From NCBI RefSeq assembly GCF_900100155.1, contig NZ_FMTP01000002.1, positions 620,001 to 684,000 on the forward strand: DNA of 64,000 nt, written 5' to 3'. The stretch comes from Ancylobacter rudongensis. GTDB taxonomy: Bacteria > Pseudomonadota > Alphaproteobacteria > Rhizobiales > Xanthobacteraceae. A program made the position numbers and the translations under genes. Shown here piece by piece: positions 42,960 through 51,577 of the stretch. A model generated the notes under the pieces. The model saw nothing but the letters and a program-made list of their open reading frames with translations. It had not been told where the DNA came from and did no database searches. Every line of letters begins with the position of its first letter. Within the stretch, counting starts at the first letter, position 1.

Positions 42960-43241
42960 TCACGCACTCCCGGGAGAGGAGTTCGCAAGGCTGGTGAAGC
43001 GGGCGTCGAGCAGGCGTGCCTCGGCCTCGGCCAGCGCCTCGGCGAGCTGGCGCACCTGGGCGGGATCGAGCACCAGCTGCAGCGCGGGCACCGGCTCGCC
43101 GGGCTTGGGCTGCTGGGAGCCGATCTCCAGACGCAGGCCCACCTTGTCGCTGCCGAACAGGGCGGTGGTGAAGGCCAGCATCGGCCACACCTTCAAATGC
43201 CCCTTGTCGTCCTTCTCCCAATCGTCGAAGCGCTGCGCCAT
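42960..43241 (-). CDS. Conserved-looking hypothetical protein (93 aa) downstream of dnaE2
   Basis: The product begins MAQRFDDWEKDDKGHLKVWP, has a beta-rich middle (KVGLRLEIGSQQ), and a C-terminal helix (LDPAQVRQLAEALAEAEARLL). AAGGAGA precedes the ATG by 5 nt, so it is very likely translated. It lies 82 bp after dnaE2 on the same strand and could be read through from the SOS cassette. I know no function. Confidence 0.75.
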   Translation of the reverse strand: MAQRFDDWEKDDKGHLKVWPMLAFTTALFGSDKVGLRLEIGSQQPKPGEPVPALQLVLDPAQVRQLAEALAEAEARLLDARFTSLANSSPGSA

Positions 43242-43323
43242 GGGTGTCTCCTTCGTGCGTGTCGCCCCCGTCTAGCATTGATCGCCCCCGGCGCGACAGG
43301 CCGGGAGCCTCGATGCCGCCGCC

Positions 43324-46300
43324 TCAATGGAAGTCGCGCGACTTCGGCAATACCCGCACCTGCCGGGGATGGCCATGGCCGGAGCGGCGGCCGGCGAGCA
43401 GATGCTCCGCGGCGGGACGCGGTCCGCCCCGCACCCGCTCGTCCTGGCCGGGGTCAGCTTGCGGCGAGGGCATCGCGCGCACATCCTCGAACAGGCGGGC
43501 GAGCTCGGCCGTGCGGTCGAACACCCGCTCGCCCATCACATGCACCACGCCCTCCTTGCTCTTCTGCACCCGCCCCTCGACCACGACGAGCCGCGCGCCC
43601 ATCACTTCCGCCCGGTAGCGCTCGAACTGGCGGGTCCACAGCAGCACATTGACGATGCCGGCCTCGTCCTCCAGCGTCATGAAGATGGCGTTGCCCTTGC
43701 CCGGCCGCTGGCGCACCAGCACGATGCCGGCCACGCGCACCCTTGCCCCGTCCCGCGCCGCCGCTACCTCGGCGCTGGAGACTACCCCTTCAGTGGCGAA
43801 CACCGCACGCAGCATGCCCATCGGATGGCCCTTCAGCGACAGCCGGGTGGTCTGGTAATCGACGGCGATCTGCTCGGGCAGCGGCATGAGGGGCAGATGC
43901 GCCTCCGCGTCGCTGCCGAGCTCGCGCGCCTCAGCTGCGACGAACAGCGGCAGCGGCGCGTCATCCGGCAGCCGGCGCATGGCCCAGGCGGCCTCGCGCC
44001 GGTCGAGCCCCATGGAGCGGCAGGCGTCGGCATCCGCCAGTTTCGCCAGCGCCGCCGCCGGCAGGCGGGAGCGGTGGGCCAGCGTCTCAATGTCGTGCAG
44101 GAAGCCCCGCTCCCGCGCGTCGACCAGCTGCCGGCTCCACTCCTGCTTGAATTCGTCGAGCTGGCGCAGGCCGAGCCGCAGGGCCAGCGGCACGCCCGGC
44201 GCGTCGCGTTCCAGCGTATTGTCGTGGAAGCTGTAATTCACGTCCGGGCCACGGATCTCGACCCCGTGCTCGCGCGCATCGCGCACGATCTGCGCCGGGG
44301 CGTAGAAGCCCATAGGCTGAGAGTTGAGCAGCGCCGCCGCAAAGATCGCGGGATAGCGGCATTTGAGGAAGGCGGAGATGTAGACCAGCTTGGCGAAGGA
44401 GGCGGCGTGGCTTTCCGGAAAGCCATATTCGCCAAAACCCTTGATCTGCTCGAAGCAGCGGGCGGCGAAGGCGGGGTCATAGCCGCGCGCGCTCATGCGC
44501 TCGACCAGCAGCTTCTGGAAGGTGCCGATCGTGCCGTGGTGGCGGAAGGTCGCCATGGCCCGGCGCAGATGGTTCGCCTCCACATCGGTGAATTCCGCCG
44601 CCACCATGGCAAGCTGCATCGCCTGCTCCTGGAACAGCGGCACGCCGAGCGTGCGCGAGAGCACCTCGCGCAGTTCGTTTGGCGGGTGCGGCGGAGCCGG
44701 CGAGGGATAGTCCACCTTCTCCAACCCGTCCCGCCGGCGCAGATAGGGGTGCACCATGTCGCCCTGGATCGGGCCGGGACGGACGATGGCGACCTGAATG
44801 ACGAGATCGTAGAGCCGGCGCGGCTTCAGGCGCGGCAGCATGTTGATCTGCGCCCGGCTTTCCACCTGGAACACGCCGATCGAATCGCCCGTGCACAGCA
44901 TGTCGTAGACATCGGCCTGCTCACGGGGCACCTCGGCGAGGCCCCAGTCGATTTCCTCATGCGCGCGCAGAAGGTCCAGCGCCTTGCGGATGCAGGTGAG
45001 CATGCCGAGCGCCAGCACATCGACCTTCAGAAGGCCGAGCGTGTCGATGTCGTCCTTGTCCCATTCGATGAAGGTGCGGTCCTTCATCGCGGCGTTGCCG
45101 ATCGGCACCGTCTCGTCGAGCCGGTGCTGGGTCAGCACGAAGCCGCCGACATGCTGGGAGAGGTGGCGGGGAAAGCCGAGCAGGCGCGTGGCCAGGCCGA
45201 TCGCCCGCGCCACCTGCGGGTTTGCCGGGTCGAGCCCGGCCTCGCGCGCCTGGCCCTCCTCGATTTCCTTGCCCCAGCTGCCCCACACAGTGCCGGCAAG
45301 GCGGGCGGTGATGTCCTCGGTAAGGCCGAGCGCCTTGCCGACATCGCGGATGGCGCTCTTCGGGCGATAGGAGATGACCGTGGCGACAATGCCCGCCCGC
45401 TCGCGGCCATAGCGCTCATAAATGTACTGGATCACCTCCTCGCGCCGTTCATGCTCGAAGTCGACGTCGATATCCGGCGGCTCGTTGCGCTCGCGGGCGA
45501 TGAAGCGGGAGAACAGCAGGTTGCTGGTCGCCGGATCGACGGCGGTGATGCCGAGGACATAGCAGACGGCGGAATTCGCCGCCGAGCCGCGCCCCTGGCA
45601 CAGAATGCCCCGCCTCTCGGCGAAGTCGACAATGTCGCGGATGGTGAGGAAATAGGGAGCGTAGCCGAGCTCGCCGATCAGCCCCAGTTCCACCTTGAGC
45701 TGACGCTCGACCTTGTCCGGCATGCCCTCGGGATAGCGGATGGCGGCGCGCTGGAAGGTCAGCTCCTCCAGCCGCTGTTGTGGGGTGTAGCCGGGCGGCA
45801 CCGGCTCCTGCGGGTATTCATAGGTCAGCTCGGCGAGCGAGAAGTCGAGGCGGGCGAGATAGGCGGCGATTTCCTCCACCGCGTGCGGCGCCTCGCGGAA
45901 CAGCCGCGCCATCTCCGCCGGGCTTTTCAGATGGCGCTCGGCATTGGCCTCCAGCAGCCGCCCTGCGCTCTCGAGGGTGACGCCCTCGCGGATGCAGGTC
46001 AGCACATCCTGCAGGTCGCGCTCGGCGGGGTGGTGGTAGAGCACGTCATTGGTGGCGAGAAGCGGTACCCTTGCTTTTGCCGCCAGCGCTGTCAGCCCCG
46101 CCAGCCGGCGCCGGTCGTCGCCGCGCCGGCGCATGGTGGCGCCGAGCCACAGCGCGCCGGGGGCCGCCTCGTTCAGCTGCGCCAGAAGGGGAGCAAGGGC
46201 CGGCAGGCTCCTGGCCGGCCTCTCATCGGGCGGCATGAGGATGAGCGAGAGCCCGCCGGCATCGGCCAGAAGATCCTCCAGGGTGAGGTGGCAGGAGCCC

Positions 46301-46851
46301 TTGGCTGCCTTGAGATTGCCGGCGGTAAGCAGCCGGCACAGCCGTGCCCAGCCCGCACGCGTCTGCGCATGGGCGACGATGTCGGGCGTGCCATCGGCAA
46401 AGGCCAGGCGCGCGCCCACGGCGAGGGTGAAGGGAAGCTCCGCCCCCTGCCCGGTATCGGCCGCCACCTCCGCCCGGTGGCGCAGGAGACGGGCGAGTAT
46501 GTCCTCGTCATCCCCCTCCTTCTGCGTCGTCCCGCCCGGAGGGGAGGCGGGTCCACCCCGGGTCAGGCCTTGCGGCAGGGTGGGCAAAGGTGCCTCGTCT
46601 TCCTGGAAGGCCATCGCCTGTTTCCGCGCCTCCCAGAACCCCTTGTAGCGCGCCGCGGCCTCCTTCACCGCCGCATGGACGCGCACCACGCCGGCCACGG
46701 TGTTGCGATCGGCGATGCCGAGCCCGGCATGGCCAAGGAGCAGCGCCTGAGCCACCAGATCGCCGGCCGCGGAGGCGCCGCGCAGGAAGGAGAAGTTCGA
46801 GGCGGCGACGAGTTCCGCATAGACGTGCGCGTTCGCATCTGTGTGCATCAT
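43324..46851 (-). CDS. dnaE2: Error-prone DNA polymerase (DnaE2/ImuC)
   Basis: The 1175-residue DNA polymerase III alpha-like enzyme does lesion-bypass synthesis with ImuA and ImuB. It has an N-terminal PHP domain (VAASNFSFLRGAS), a polymerase core with CQGRGSAANSAVCYVLGIT, the catalytic Asp pair in PDIDVDFEHERREE, and a C-terminal OB fold (RVRVAGIVLVRQRPGKGNA). It lacks the extended C-terminus of replicative DnaE. Two adjacent ATGs (46851, 46848) start it, 5 bp after the imuB stop. It is the third gene of the SOS cassette. Confidence 0.94.
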   Translation of the reverse strand: MMHTDANAHVYAELVAASNFSFLRGASAAGDLVAQALLLGHAGLGIADRNTVAGVVRVHAAVKEAAARYKGFWEARKQAMAFQEDEAPLPTLPQGLTRGGPASPPGGTTQKEGDDEDILARLLRHRAEVAADTGQGAELPFTLAVGARLAFADGTPDIVAHAQTRAGWARLCRLLTAGNLKAAKGSCHLTLEDLLADAGGLSLILMPPDERPARSLPALAPLLAQLNEAAPGALWLGATMRRRGDDRRRLAGLTALAAKARVPLLATNDVLYHHPAERDLQDVLTCIREGVTLESAGRLLEANAERHLKSPAEMARLFREAPHAVEEIAAYLARLDFSLAELTYEYPQEPVPPGYTPQQRLEELTFQRAAIRYPEGMPDKVERQLKVELGLIGELGYAPYFLTIRDIVDFAERRGILCQGRGSAANSAVCYVLGITAVDPATSNLLFSRFIARERNEPPDIDVDFEHERREEVIQYIYERYGRERAGIVATVISYRPKSAIRDVGKALGLTEDITARLAGTVWGSWGKEIEEGQAREAGLDPANPQVARAIGLATRLLGFPRHLSQHVGGFVLTQHRLDETVPIGNAAMKDRTFIEWDKDDIDTLGLLKVDVLALGMLTCIRKALDLLRAHEEIDWGLAEVPREQADVYDMLCTGDSIGVFQVESRAQINMLPRLKPRRLYDLVIQVAIVRPGPIQGDMVHPYLRRRDGLEKVDYPSPAPPHPPNELREVLSRTLGVPLFQEQAMQLAMVAAEFTDVEANHLRRAMATFRHHGTIGTFQKLLVERMSARGYDPAFAARCFEQIKGFGEYGFPESHAASFAKLVYISAFLKCRYPAIFAAALLNSQPMGFYAPAQIVRDAREHGVEIRGPDVNYSFHDNTLERDAPGVPLALRLGLRQLDEFKQEWSRQLVDARERGFLHDIETLAHRSRLPAAALAKLADADACRSMGLDRREAAWAMRRLPDDAPLPLFVAAEARELGSDAEAHLPLMPLPEQIAVDYQTTRLSLKGHPMGMLRAVFATEGVVSSAEVAAARDGARVRVAGIVLVRQRPGKGNAIFMTLEDEAGIVNVLLWTRQFERYRAEVMGARLVVVEGRVQKSKEGVVHVMGERVFDRTAELARLFEDVRAMPSPQADPGQDERVRGGPRPAAEHLLAGRRSGHGHPRQVRVLPKSRDFH

Positions 46852-46855
46852 CGCC

Positions 46856-48511
46856 TCACGGGAACAGGCCGTGCAGGAACCAGCGCGGCGGGCCGGCCTC
46901 GCCTTGCGCCTCCCGCTCGTACAGGCCGGCACGGAACAGCCAGAAGCGCCGGCCCTCGCGATTTTCCACCCGGTAATAGTCGCGCGTCGGTGCCGCCTCC
47001 GGCTGCCGCCACCATTCCGGGGCGAGACGCTCGGGCCCCTCGGCGCGAGCGACCTCATGCACCACCCGCCGCCAGCGGAAACGCAAGGGCGGGCCGTCCG
47101 GCACTTCGGCCAGCGCCTCCACCGGCTGGGGCGGATCGAACAAGGTCAGCGGGCGCGCCGGTACCTCGGGCGGGGTCAGCGCAGGCGATAGCGTGGACAC
47201 GCCGTCCGCGGGCACCAGCGCGCTGGCCCGGTCGGGGTCGTGAGTGTCGCGCTGGAGGAAGCGCAGCACCCGCTCGCGTCCCAGCCGCACGGCGAGCCGG
47301 TCGATCAGCGCGGCGACCTCCTCTTCCTCCACCGCGCGGCCATCGAGGCTCACCTGTGCCGGGGTGAGCTTCTCGGCCCGCATCACGCCGAGCCGCACGA
47401 GGTCGAAGCCGAAGCCAGGGTCGAGCGGGTCGGCCAGCGCCTCGATCCGCTCGTGCCAGAGCCGGGCCAGCGCCACCCCATCGCGCAGCGGCCGCGCGGT
47501 CTCGATCTTCAGCCGCCGCACCGCCCCATCGGTACGGAAGAAGCAGGCCTCAAAGGCCCGCCCACCCTCGCCGCGCGCCTCCAGCATCAAAGCGAGGTCG
47601 TCGACCAGAAGGGCCAGCGTCGCCTCGATATCGGCGGTGCGGGCGATGGGCTCGGCGAAGCGCCGCTCGGCGATACATTCCGGCAGCGGCCGGCGCGGCA
47701 CCAGGCGCACATCCTCGCGCCCCAGCGTGCGCGCCAGCCGGGTCAGAAGCTCCCGGCCGAAGCGGGCGGCGAGCGGCGTGCCGGGGCGGGCGGCAAGATC
47801 GCCAATCGTCTTGAGCCCGGCCCGGGAGAGCCCGGTGACGATCTCCGTGCTCACGCCCAGCCGGGCGACCGGCAGGCCGGCAACCGCCTGCGCCTCGCCG
47901 CCCGGCAGCACCACGCCGCCCTTGCCTGAACGGGCAAGCGCCCGCGCGGCGTCCGGTGTGCCGGCAATCACCGCGAGCGCCCCGAGGCCATGACGCTGGA
48001 GATGGGAGAGAAGGCGCGCGCGCAGCACCACCTCGCCGCCGAACAGATGCGCGCAGCCAGTGATGTCGAGGACCAGCCCGTCCGGTACACCCTCCGGCGT
48101 ATCGAGCGCCACCAGCGGCGTCCAGCGGTCGCAATCATCCGCCACCTCTTCCAGAAAGGCGGCGTCGGCGGCGGGGTCGTGGTCGAGCACGGCGAGGCCG
48201 GGCACGCGGGCGCGCGCATCCGCCAGCGTCAGGCCGGGGACAAGGCCGGCCCGGCGCGCGGCGCGGTCCAGCGCGGCGAGGCGTAGCGCGTTCTGCACCT
48301 TCTCGACAAAGACCAGCGGCGCCGGGGCAAAGGGATCGTCGGTCTGCGGCCCGCTCCCCTCGCCTCCCCGCACGCCCTCAGCCGACACGGCGCAGCGCGA
48401 GGTTCTCGCCCCGCCGCGCTTCCGGCGCAGCCGCTCGATCCGGTCGGCCGGCAGGAACGGAAACCACAGTGCGAGATAGCGGGTCGAGGTCGCGAAAGGT
48501 AAAGGCCTCAT
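46856..48511 (-). CDS. imuB: ImuB, inactive Y-family polymerase partner
   Basis: The 551-residue product has a Y-family polymerase fold (RYLALWFPFLPADRIERLRR, VLDITGCAHLFGGEVVLRARL, LARLGVSTEIVTGLSRAGLKTIGDLAARPG) without the catalytic carboxylates expected at the N-terminus, as in other ImuB proteins. It bridges DnaE2 to the sliding clamp and to ImuA. Its ATG lies 134 bp inside the 3' end of imuA in another frame, a long overlap that should couple translation. Confidence 0.92.
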   Translation of the reverse strand: MRPLPFATSTRYLALWFPFLPADRIERLRRKRGGARTSRCAVSAEGVRGGEGSGPQTDDPFAPAPLVFVEKVQNALRLAALDRAARRAGLVPGLTLADARARVPGLAVLDHDPAADAAFLEEVADDCDRWTPLVALDTPEGVPDGLVLDITGCAHLFGGEVVLRARLLSHLQRHGLGALAVIAGTPDAARALARSGKGGVVLPGGEAQAVAGLPVARLGVSTEIVTGLSRAGLKTIGDLAARPGTPLAARFGRELLTRLARTLGREDVRLVPRRPLPECIAERRFAEPIARTADIEATLALLVDDLALMLEARGEGGRAFEACFFRTDGAVRRLKIETARPLRDGVALARLWHERIEALADPLDPGFGFDLVRLGVMRAEKLTPAQVSLDGRAVEEEEVAALIDRLAVRLGRERVLRFLQRDTHDPDRASALVPADGVSTLSPALTPPEVPARPLTLFDPPQPVEALAEVPDGPPLRFRWRRVVHEVARAEGPERLAPEWWRQPEAAPTRDYYRVENREGRRFWLFRAGLYEREAQGEAGPPRWFLHGLFP

Positions 48512-49223
48512 GGTCCCACTCCAATGTCCAGTCGCCGCCCTCCACCGGCCGGGCCCCGCCCTCGCCGCCGCGATGGCGCAGCAGGGTGGCGTGGAAGGAA
48601 GGCGCACCCGGCGCGTCGCCCTCCAGCGGGGCGGACGCCGCCGGCATCACCCGCCAGCGCGTCGCCACCGCCGTGGCGGCCGGCTGCGCCGCCCGGTGCA
48701 GAAGGAAGCTCGTCACCCCGGAGGAGGTCGCCCGCAGGGCGAGGCGGCGGGTGGCGGTGAGGTCGAGCACCTTCGGCGTGCCCCAGATCTCGATGAGCAG
48801 CGCGCCAAGGCCGGCACAGCGCACCGCGTCCCCGGCCGCCCGCAGCACCTCCTCCCCGTCGCGCGCCCGCACCAGGATGAGACGAGCCGGGTCAAGGCCG
48901 AGGGCGGAAAGGCCCGGCCCGTCGAGCCGGCCGAACTCGGCCTCCGCCATATCCTGGCGCACCCACAGCAATGGCCGCCCCTCTTCCGCCACGGCGCGGC
49001 GCATGGCCCGCAGCGCCAGTGCCAGCGCGAAGCCGGTGGCGGCCGGCATGTCGGCACTCGACGCCGCCTGCACCTCATGCAGGGCACCACGGGCGAGACG
49101 CACGCCGCCCGCCTCCGGCCCGGCGGCACCGAGGGAGAAGAACTGTTCGACGCCGGGCAGACGCTCCGCCTCCAGCCCGGCGAGCATCTGCCTCAGCGCC
49201 GCCACATCGCGGATCGGGTCCAT
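48378..49223 (-). CDS. imuA: ImuA, SOS mutagenesis accessory protein
   Basis: The 281-residue RecA-like accessory protein has the ImuA pattern: MLAGLEAERLPGVEQFFSLG, ALHEVQAASSADMPAATGFALALALRA and an Arg-rich C-terminus. The Walker A of RecA is degenerate, as is usual. It is the first gene of imuA-imuB-dnaE2 and starts 17 bp downstream of a LexA box on the same strand. Its last 134 bp overlap imuB. Confidence 0.9.
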   Translation of the reverse strand: MDPIRDVAALRQMLAGLEAERLPGVEQFFSLGAAGPEAGGVRLARGALHEVQAASSADMPAATGFALALALRAMRRAVAEEGRPLLWVRQDMAEAEFGRLDGPGLSALGLDPARLILVRARDGEEVLRAAGDAVRCAGLGALLIEIWGTPKVLDLTATRRLALRATSSGVTSFLLHRAAQPAATAVATRWRVMPAASAPLEGDAPGAPSFHATLLRHRGGEGGARPVEGGDWTLEWDHEAFTFRDLDPLSRTVVSVPAGRPDRAAAPEARRGENLALRRVG

Positions 49224-49239
49224 GGGGGGCGCTCTGTGT

Positions 49240-49254
49240 GTTCATGATTTGTTC
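49240..49254 (-). promoter_or_regulatory. LexA box of the imuAB-dnaE2 operon
   Basis: GTTC-ATGATTT-GTTC is an exact direct-repeat GTTC-N7-GTTC, the alphaproteobacterial LexA site (GAAC-N7-GAAC on the coding strand). It lies 17-31 bp upstream of the imuA start, where LexA binding would block transcription. Operon induction by DNA damage follows from established knowledge of this site. Confidence 0.87.
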
Positions 49255-49304
49255 CTTCTAAAACGACTCCATCCGTGCCGAGAGTCAAGCCGTCTTGAAG
49301 CGAC

Positions 49305-49748
49305 TCACCCCTGCTTGGGGGGCTGCGTCGGCCCCGCCGACCGGAACGTCCACAGCGCATTGCCGGCATAGTGCCAGAGCACCAGCAGCCCGGTGACGAG
49401 GATCTGCGCCGGCAGATAGGGCGCGGCAAGCGGCCCGGTGAGCAGCGCCATCAGAGTCGCGTTCAGCCCCAGCCCGATGCCGGCGATGGTGAAGAATTTC
49501 GCCATGGCCTCGCGGTGCGGCTTGGCCGAGCGGAAGACCAGCCGCCGGCCCAGCTGGTAGTTCACCAGCCCGCCGACCGCGAAGCCGGCGCAGGATCCCG
49601 CCACCGGCCTGGCGAGGCCGCCCTGCACGAGGGAGATGAGTACCGCGTATTGCGCCAGCGTGCCGACGCCGCCGAGGGCGGCAAAGAGCAGGATGTGACG
49701 CAACCGTGCGGCAAGCGCCGCCGCCCGTCTCATGGCCGGCTCGTTCAT
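49305..49748 (-). CDS. GtrA-like small membrane protein (flippase family)
   Basis: The 147-residue product has four membrane helices (HILLFAALGGVGTLAQYAVLI; AGFAVGGLVNYQLGRRLVFRS; FTIAGIGLGLNATLMALL; LVTGLLVLWHYAGNALWTFRS), the GtrA signature with NYxLxRxxxF. GtrA proteins are thought to flip polyprenyl-linked sugars. It is the last gene of a minus-strand group with the ArnT-like and GT2 genes. GAGGAG stands 7 nt before the ATG. Confidence 0.9.
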   Translation of the reverse strand: MNEPAMRRAAALAARLRHILLFAALGGVGTLAQYAVLISLVQGGLARPVAGSCAGFAVGGLVNYQLGRRLVFRSAKPHREAMAKFFTIAGIGLGLNATLMALLTGPLAAPYLPAQILVTGLLVLWHYAGNALWTFRSAGPTQPPKQG

Positions 49749-49816
49749 GCGCGGCTCCTCGCGGCCTGACGGCTCAAGACTTGGCTCTCACGACTTGGCC
49801 TCTCATGCTTGGCCTC

Positions 49817-51577
49817 TCATGGCTTGGCCTTGGCGACCTGCGGCCCCGTAGGCGGCGATCCGCCCCCGTTCTGCGAGACCGAAGGGGCGTCGAGGTCCGG
49901 CCCGTCCCCGTCCCCGTCCGGCACCGGCACCTCCACCGGCATGTGCCGCAGGCGCTGGTCCCGCACCGAGGCGAAGGCGAGGCCCATCCGGCTCACCGTC
50001 GCATAGGGCAGGCCCGGCGCCGCGTCGCAGCCGACATCACGCGCGGAGAGGATGAAATCGGCATCCTCCCATTCCTCCACCGCCTCGAAACGGGGCCCGA
50101 GATAGGCCAGCGCCTGCACGTCCTCGGCACAGACCGAGACCTTGTAGGGATGAGCCGGCGGCGTCTCGCGCTCCACCCCATGGCGCAGCGCCAGCGCCGC
50201 CTCGCGCAGGCTCGCCGACCAGTAATCGCCCTCGAAGCGTCCCCACGCGCCCGCCGTGCCACCGACGAGCTGGTTGTAGGCGACATATTCGTAAGGGTGC
50301 AGACGCCACAGCACCGAGGCGTTGAACAGGAACAGCCCCAGCGCCGCCAGCGCGAAGCTCGCCCCCGCAAGGCGCGCGCGCCGGTGCAGCGCCCGCCAGG
50401 CGCCCACCAGCCCGAGCGCCGCCAGCACCGTCACCGGCGGCAGCACGAACAGGAAATGGCGGATGCCGTTGTAAAGCGGGGGATCGGTCAGCACAGCGAC
50501 GCCGATCGGCACCAGGATCGCCAGCCCCAGCGGCAGATAGGTGAGCATCGACGCGGCAAGCCGCCCGCGCGAGAAAGGGCCGGCCTTCGCGCCCGGCGCG
50601 CGCAGGTGCGTCACCAGCGCCAGAACAGCAACCGCCAGCCCGGCCAGCAGGCCAAGCAGCGTCACCTCCGGCAGCTTGATGAGCAGATATTCCGGCATGT
50701 AGGTCGGCGGCAGCTGGTCGATCGGCAGCAGTTGGCCATTGAACAGCGTCTTGAGATCGAAGCTGAAATGGCTGAAGGCGCCCATCGCCTTGAACAGGTT
50801 GGTCGGCGGCAGCACCGACCACGGCCAGGTCGCCGCCATGATCGTGAGCGCGACCAGCCCGGCGACGCGGAGGCGCGGCATAAGACGCCACGCAAGGCGC
50901 CCGTCGCGCAGCAGCGCCGTCGCCGCCCCGATCGTCAGCGCGAGGTACAGGACCGCGAACACCCCGCCGACCCGCAGCCCGAACGCACAGCCCACCGCCA
51001 CGCCAAGCCCGAGTACGATGCGCCAGCGTGGGCGGGCGGGCAGTTCGCCGGCCAAAGCAGTGATGAAATACAGGCTCCACACCATGGCGGCGGCAAAGGG
51101 CACGTCCTTGGTATGGGTGAACATCGCCCCGCCATACATGCCGGTGAAGGCCAGTAGCAGGACGGCGACAAGACCCGCGCCCTCCCCGCCAAGGCGCGTC
51201 GCCAGCCGCCAGGTGCCGATAAGGCCGACAAAGCCGAAGCCGGCGGAGAGCAGATGGCGCCATTCATAGAGCGGCAGCGGGACATAGGGCGCGAAGCCGG
51301 CCGCGATCAGGTCGAACAGGCCGCCATAGAGATAGAGATTGATGTAGTGAAAGGCCCGGTCGTCGGTGAAGCCGCTCGCATACCAGGCCAGCAGCAATTG
51401 GCCATAGGTGTGCTGCACCGGCTCGTCATTGCTGATGCCGTAGTCGCGGAAGGTGAGCAGAATGAAAGCCGCCACCGCCGCGAACACGGCGAGGCTGGCG
51501 AGGCGCGCCAGAGGCAGGGAGCGCCTAACCAGCCGTGAGGACGGGGTGGCGCCAAGGTCGAACGAGACGAGGCTCAC
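49817..51577 (-). CDS. ArnT-like glycosyltransferase (GT39/PMT_2 family)
   Basis: The 586-residue integral membrane protein has about 12 helices. The first periplasmic loop carries SNDEPVQHTYGQLL, the acidic catalytic loop of PMT_2/ArnT enzymes, and VLPPTNLFKAMGAF is a later periplasmic loop. It would transfer a sugar from polyprenyl phosphate to an acceptor such as lipid A. The C-terminal 60 residues are disordered (DGDGDGPDLD). The GTG start at 51577 overlaps the GT2 stop codon (GTGA), so translation is coupled. Confidence 0.88.
   Translation of the reverse strand: MSLVSFDLGATPSSRLVRRSLPLARLASLAVFAAVAAFILLTFRDYGISNDEPVQHTYGQLLLAWYASGFTDDRAFHYINLYLYGGLFDLIAAGFAPYVPLPLYEWRHLLSAGFGFVGLIGTWRLATRLGGEGAGLVAVLLLAFTGMYGGAMFTHTKDVPFAAAMVWSLYFITALAGELPARPRWRIVLGLGVAVGCAFGLRVGGVFAVLYLALTIGAATALLRDGRLAWRLMPRLRVAGLVALTIMAATWPWSVLPPTNLFKAMGAFSHFSFDLKTLFNGQLLPIDQLPPTYMPEYLLIKLPEVTLLGLLAGLAVAVLALVTHLRAPGAKAGPFSRGRLAASMLTYLPLGLAILVPIGVAVLTDPPLYNGIRHFLFVLPPVTVLAALGLVGAWRALHRRARLAGASFALAALGLFLFNASVLWRLHPYEYVAYNQLVGGTAGAWGRFEGDYWSASLREAALALRHGVERETPPAHPYKVSVCAEDVQALAYLGPRFEAVEEWEDADFILSARDVGCDAAPGLPYATVSRMGLAFASVRDQRLRHMPVEVPVPDGDGDGPDLDAPSVSQNGGGSPPTGPQVAKAKP

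Noticed and set aside
43327..47367. A 1346-codon open frame on the plus strand
   Set aside because: It lies antisense to dnaE2 and imuB, gives a His/Arg/Gly-rich product with no domain, and is explained by the third-position GC bias of the real genes.
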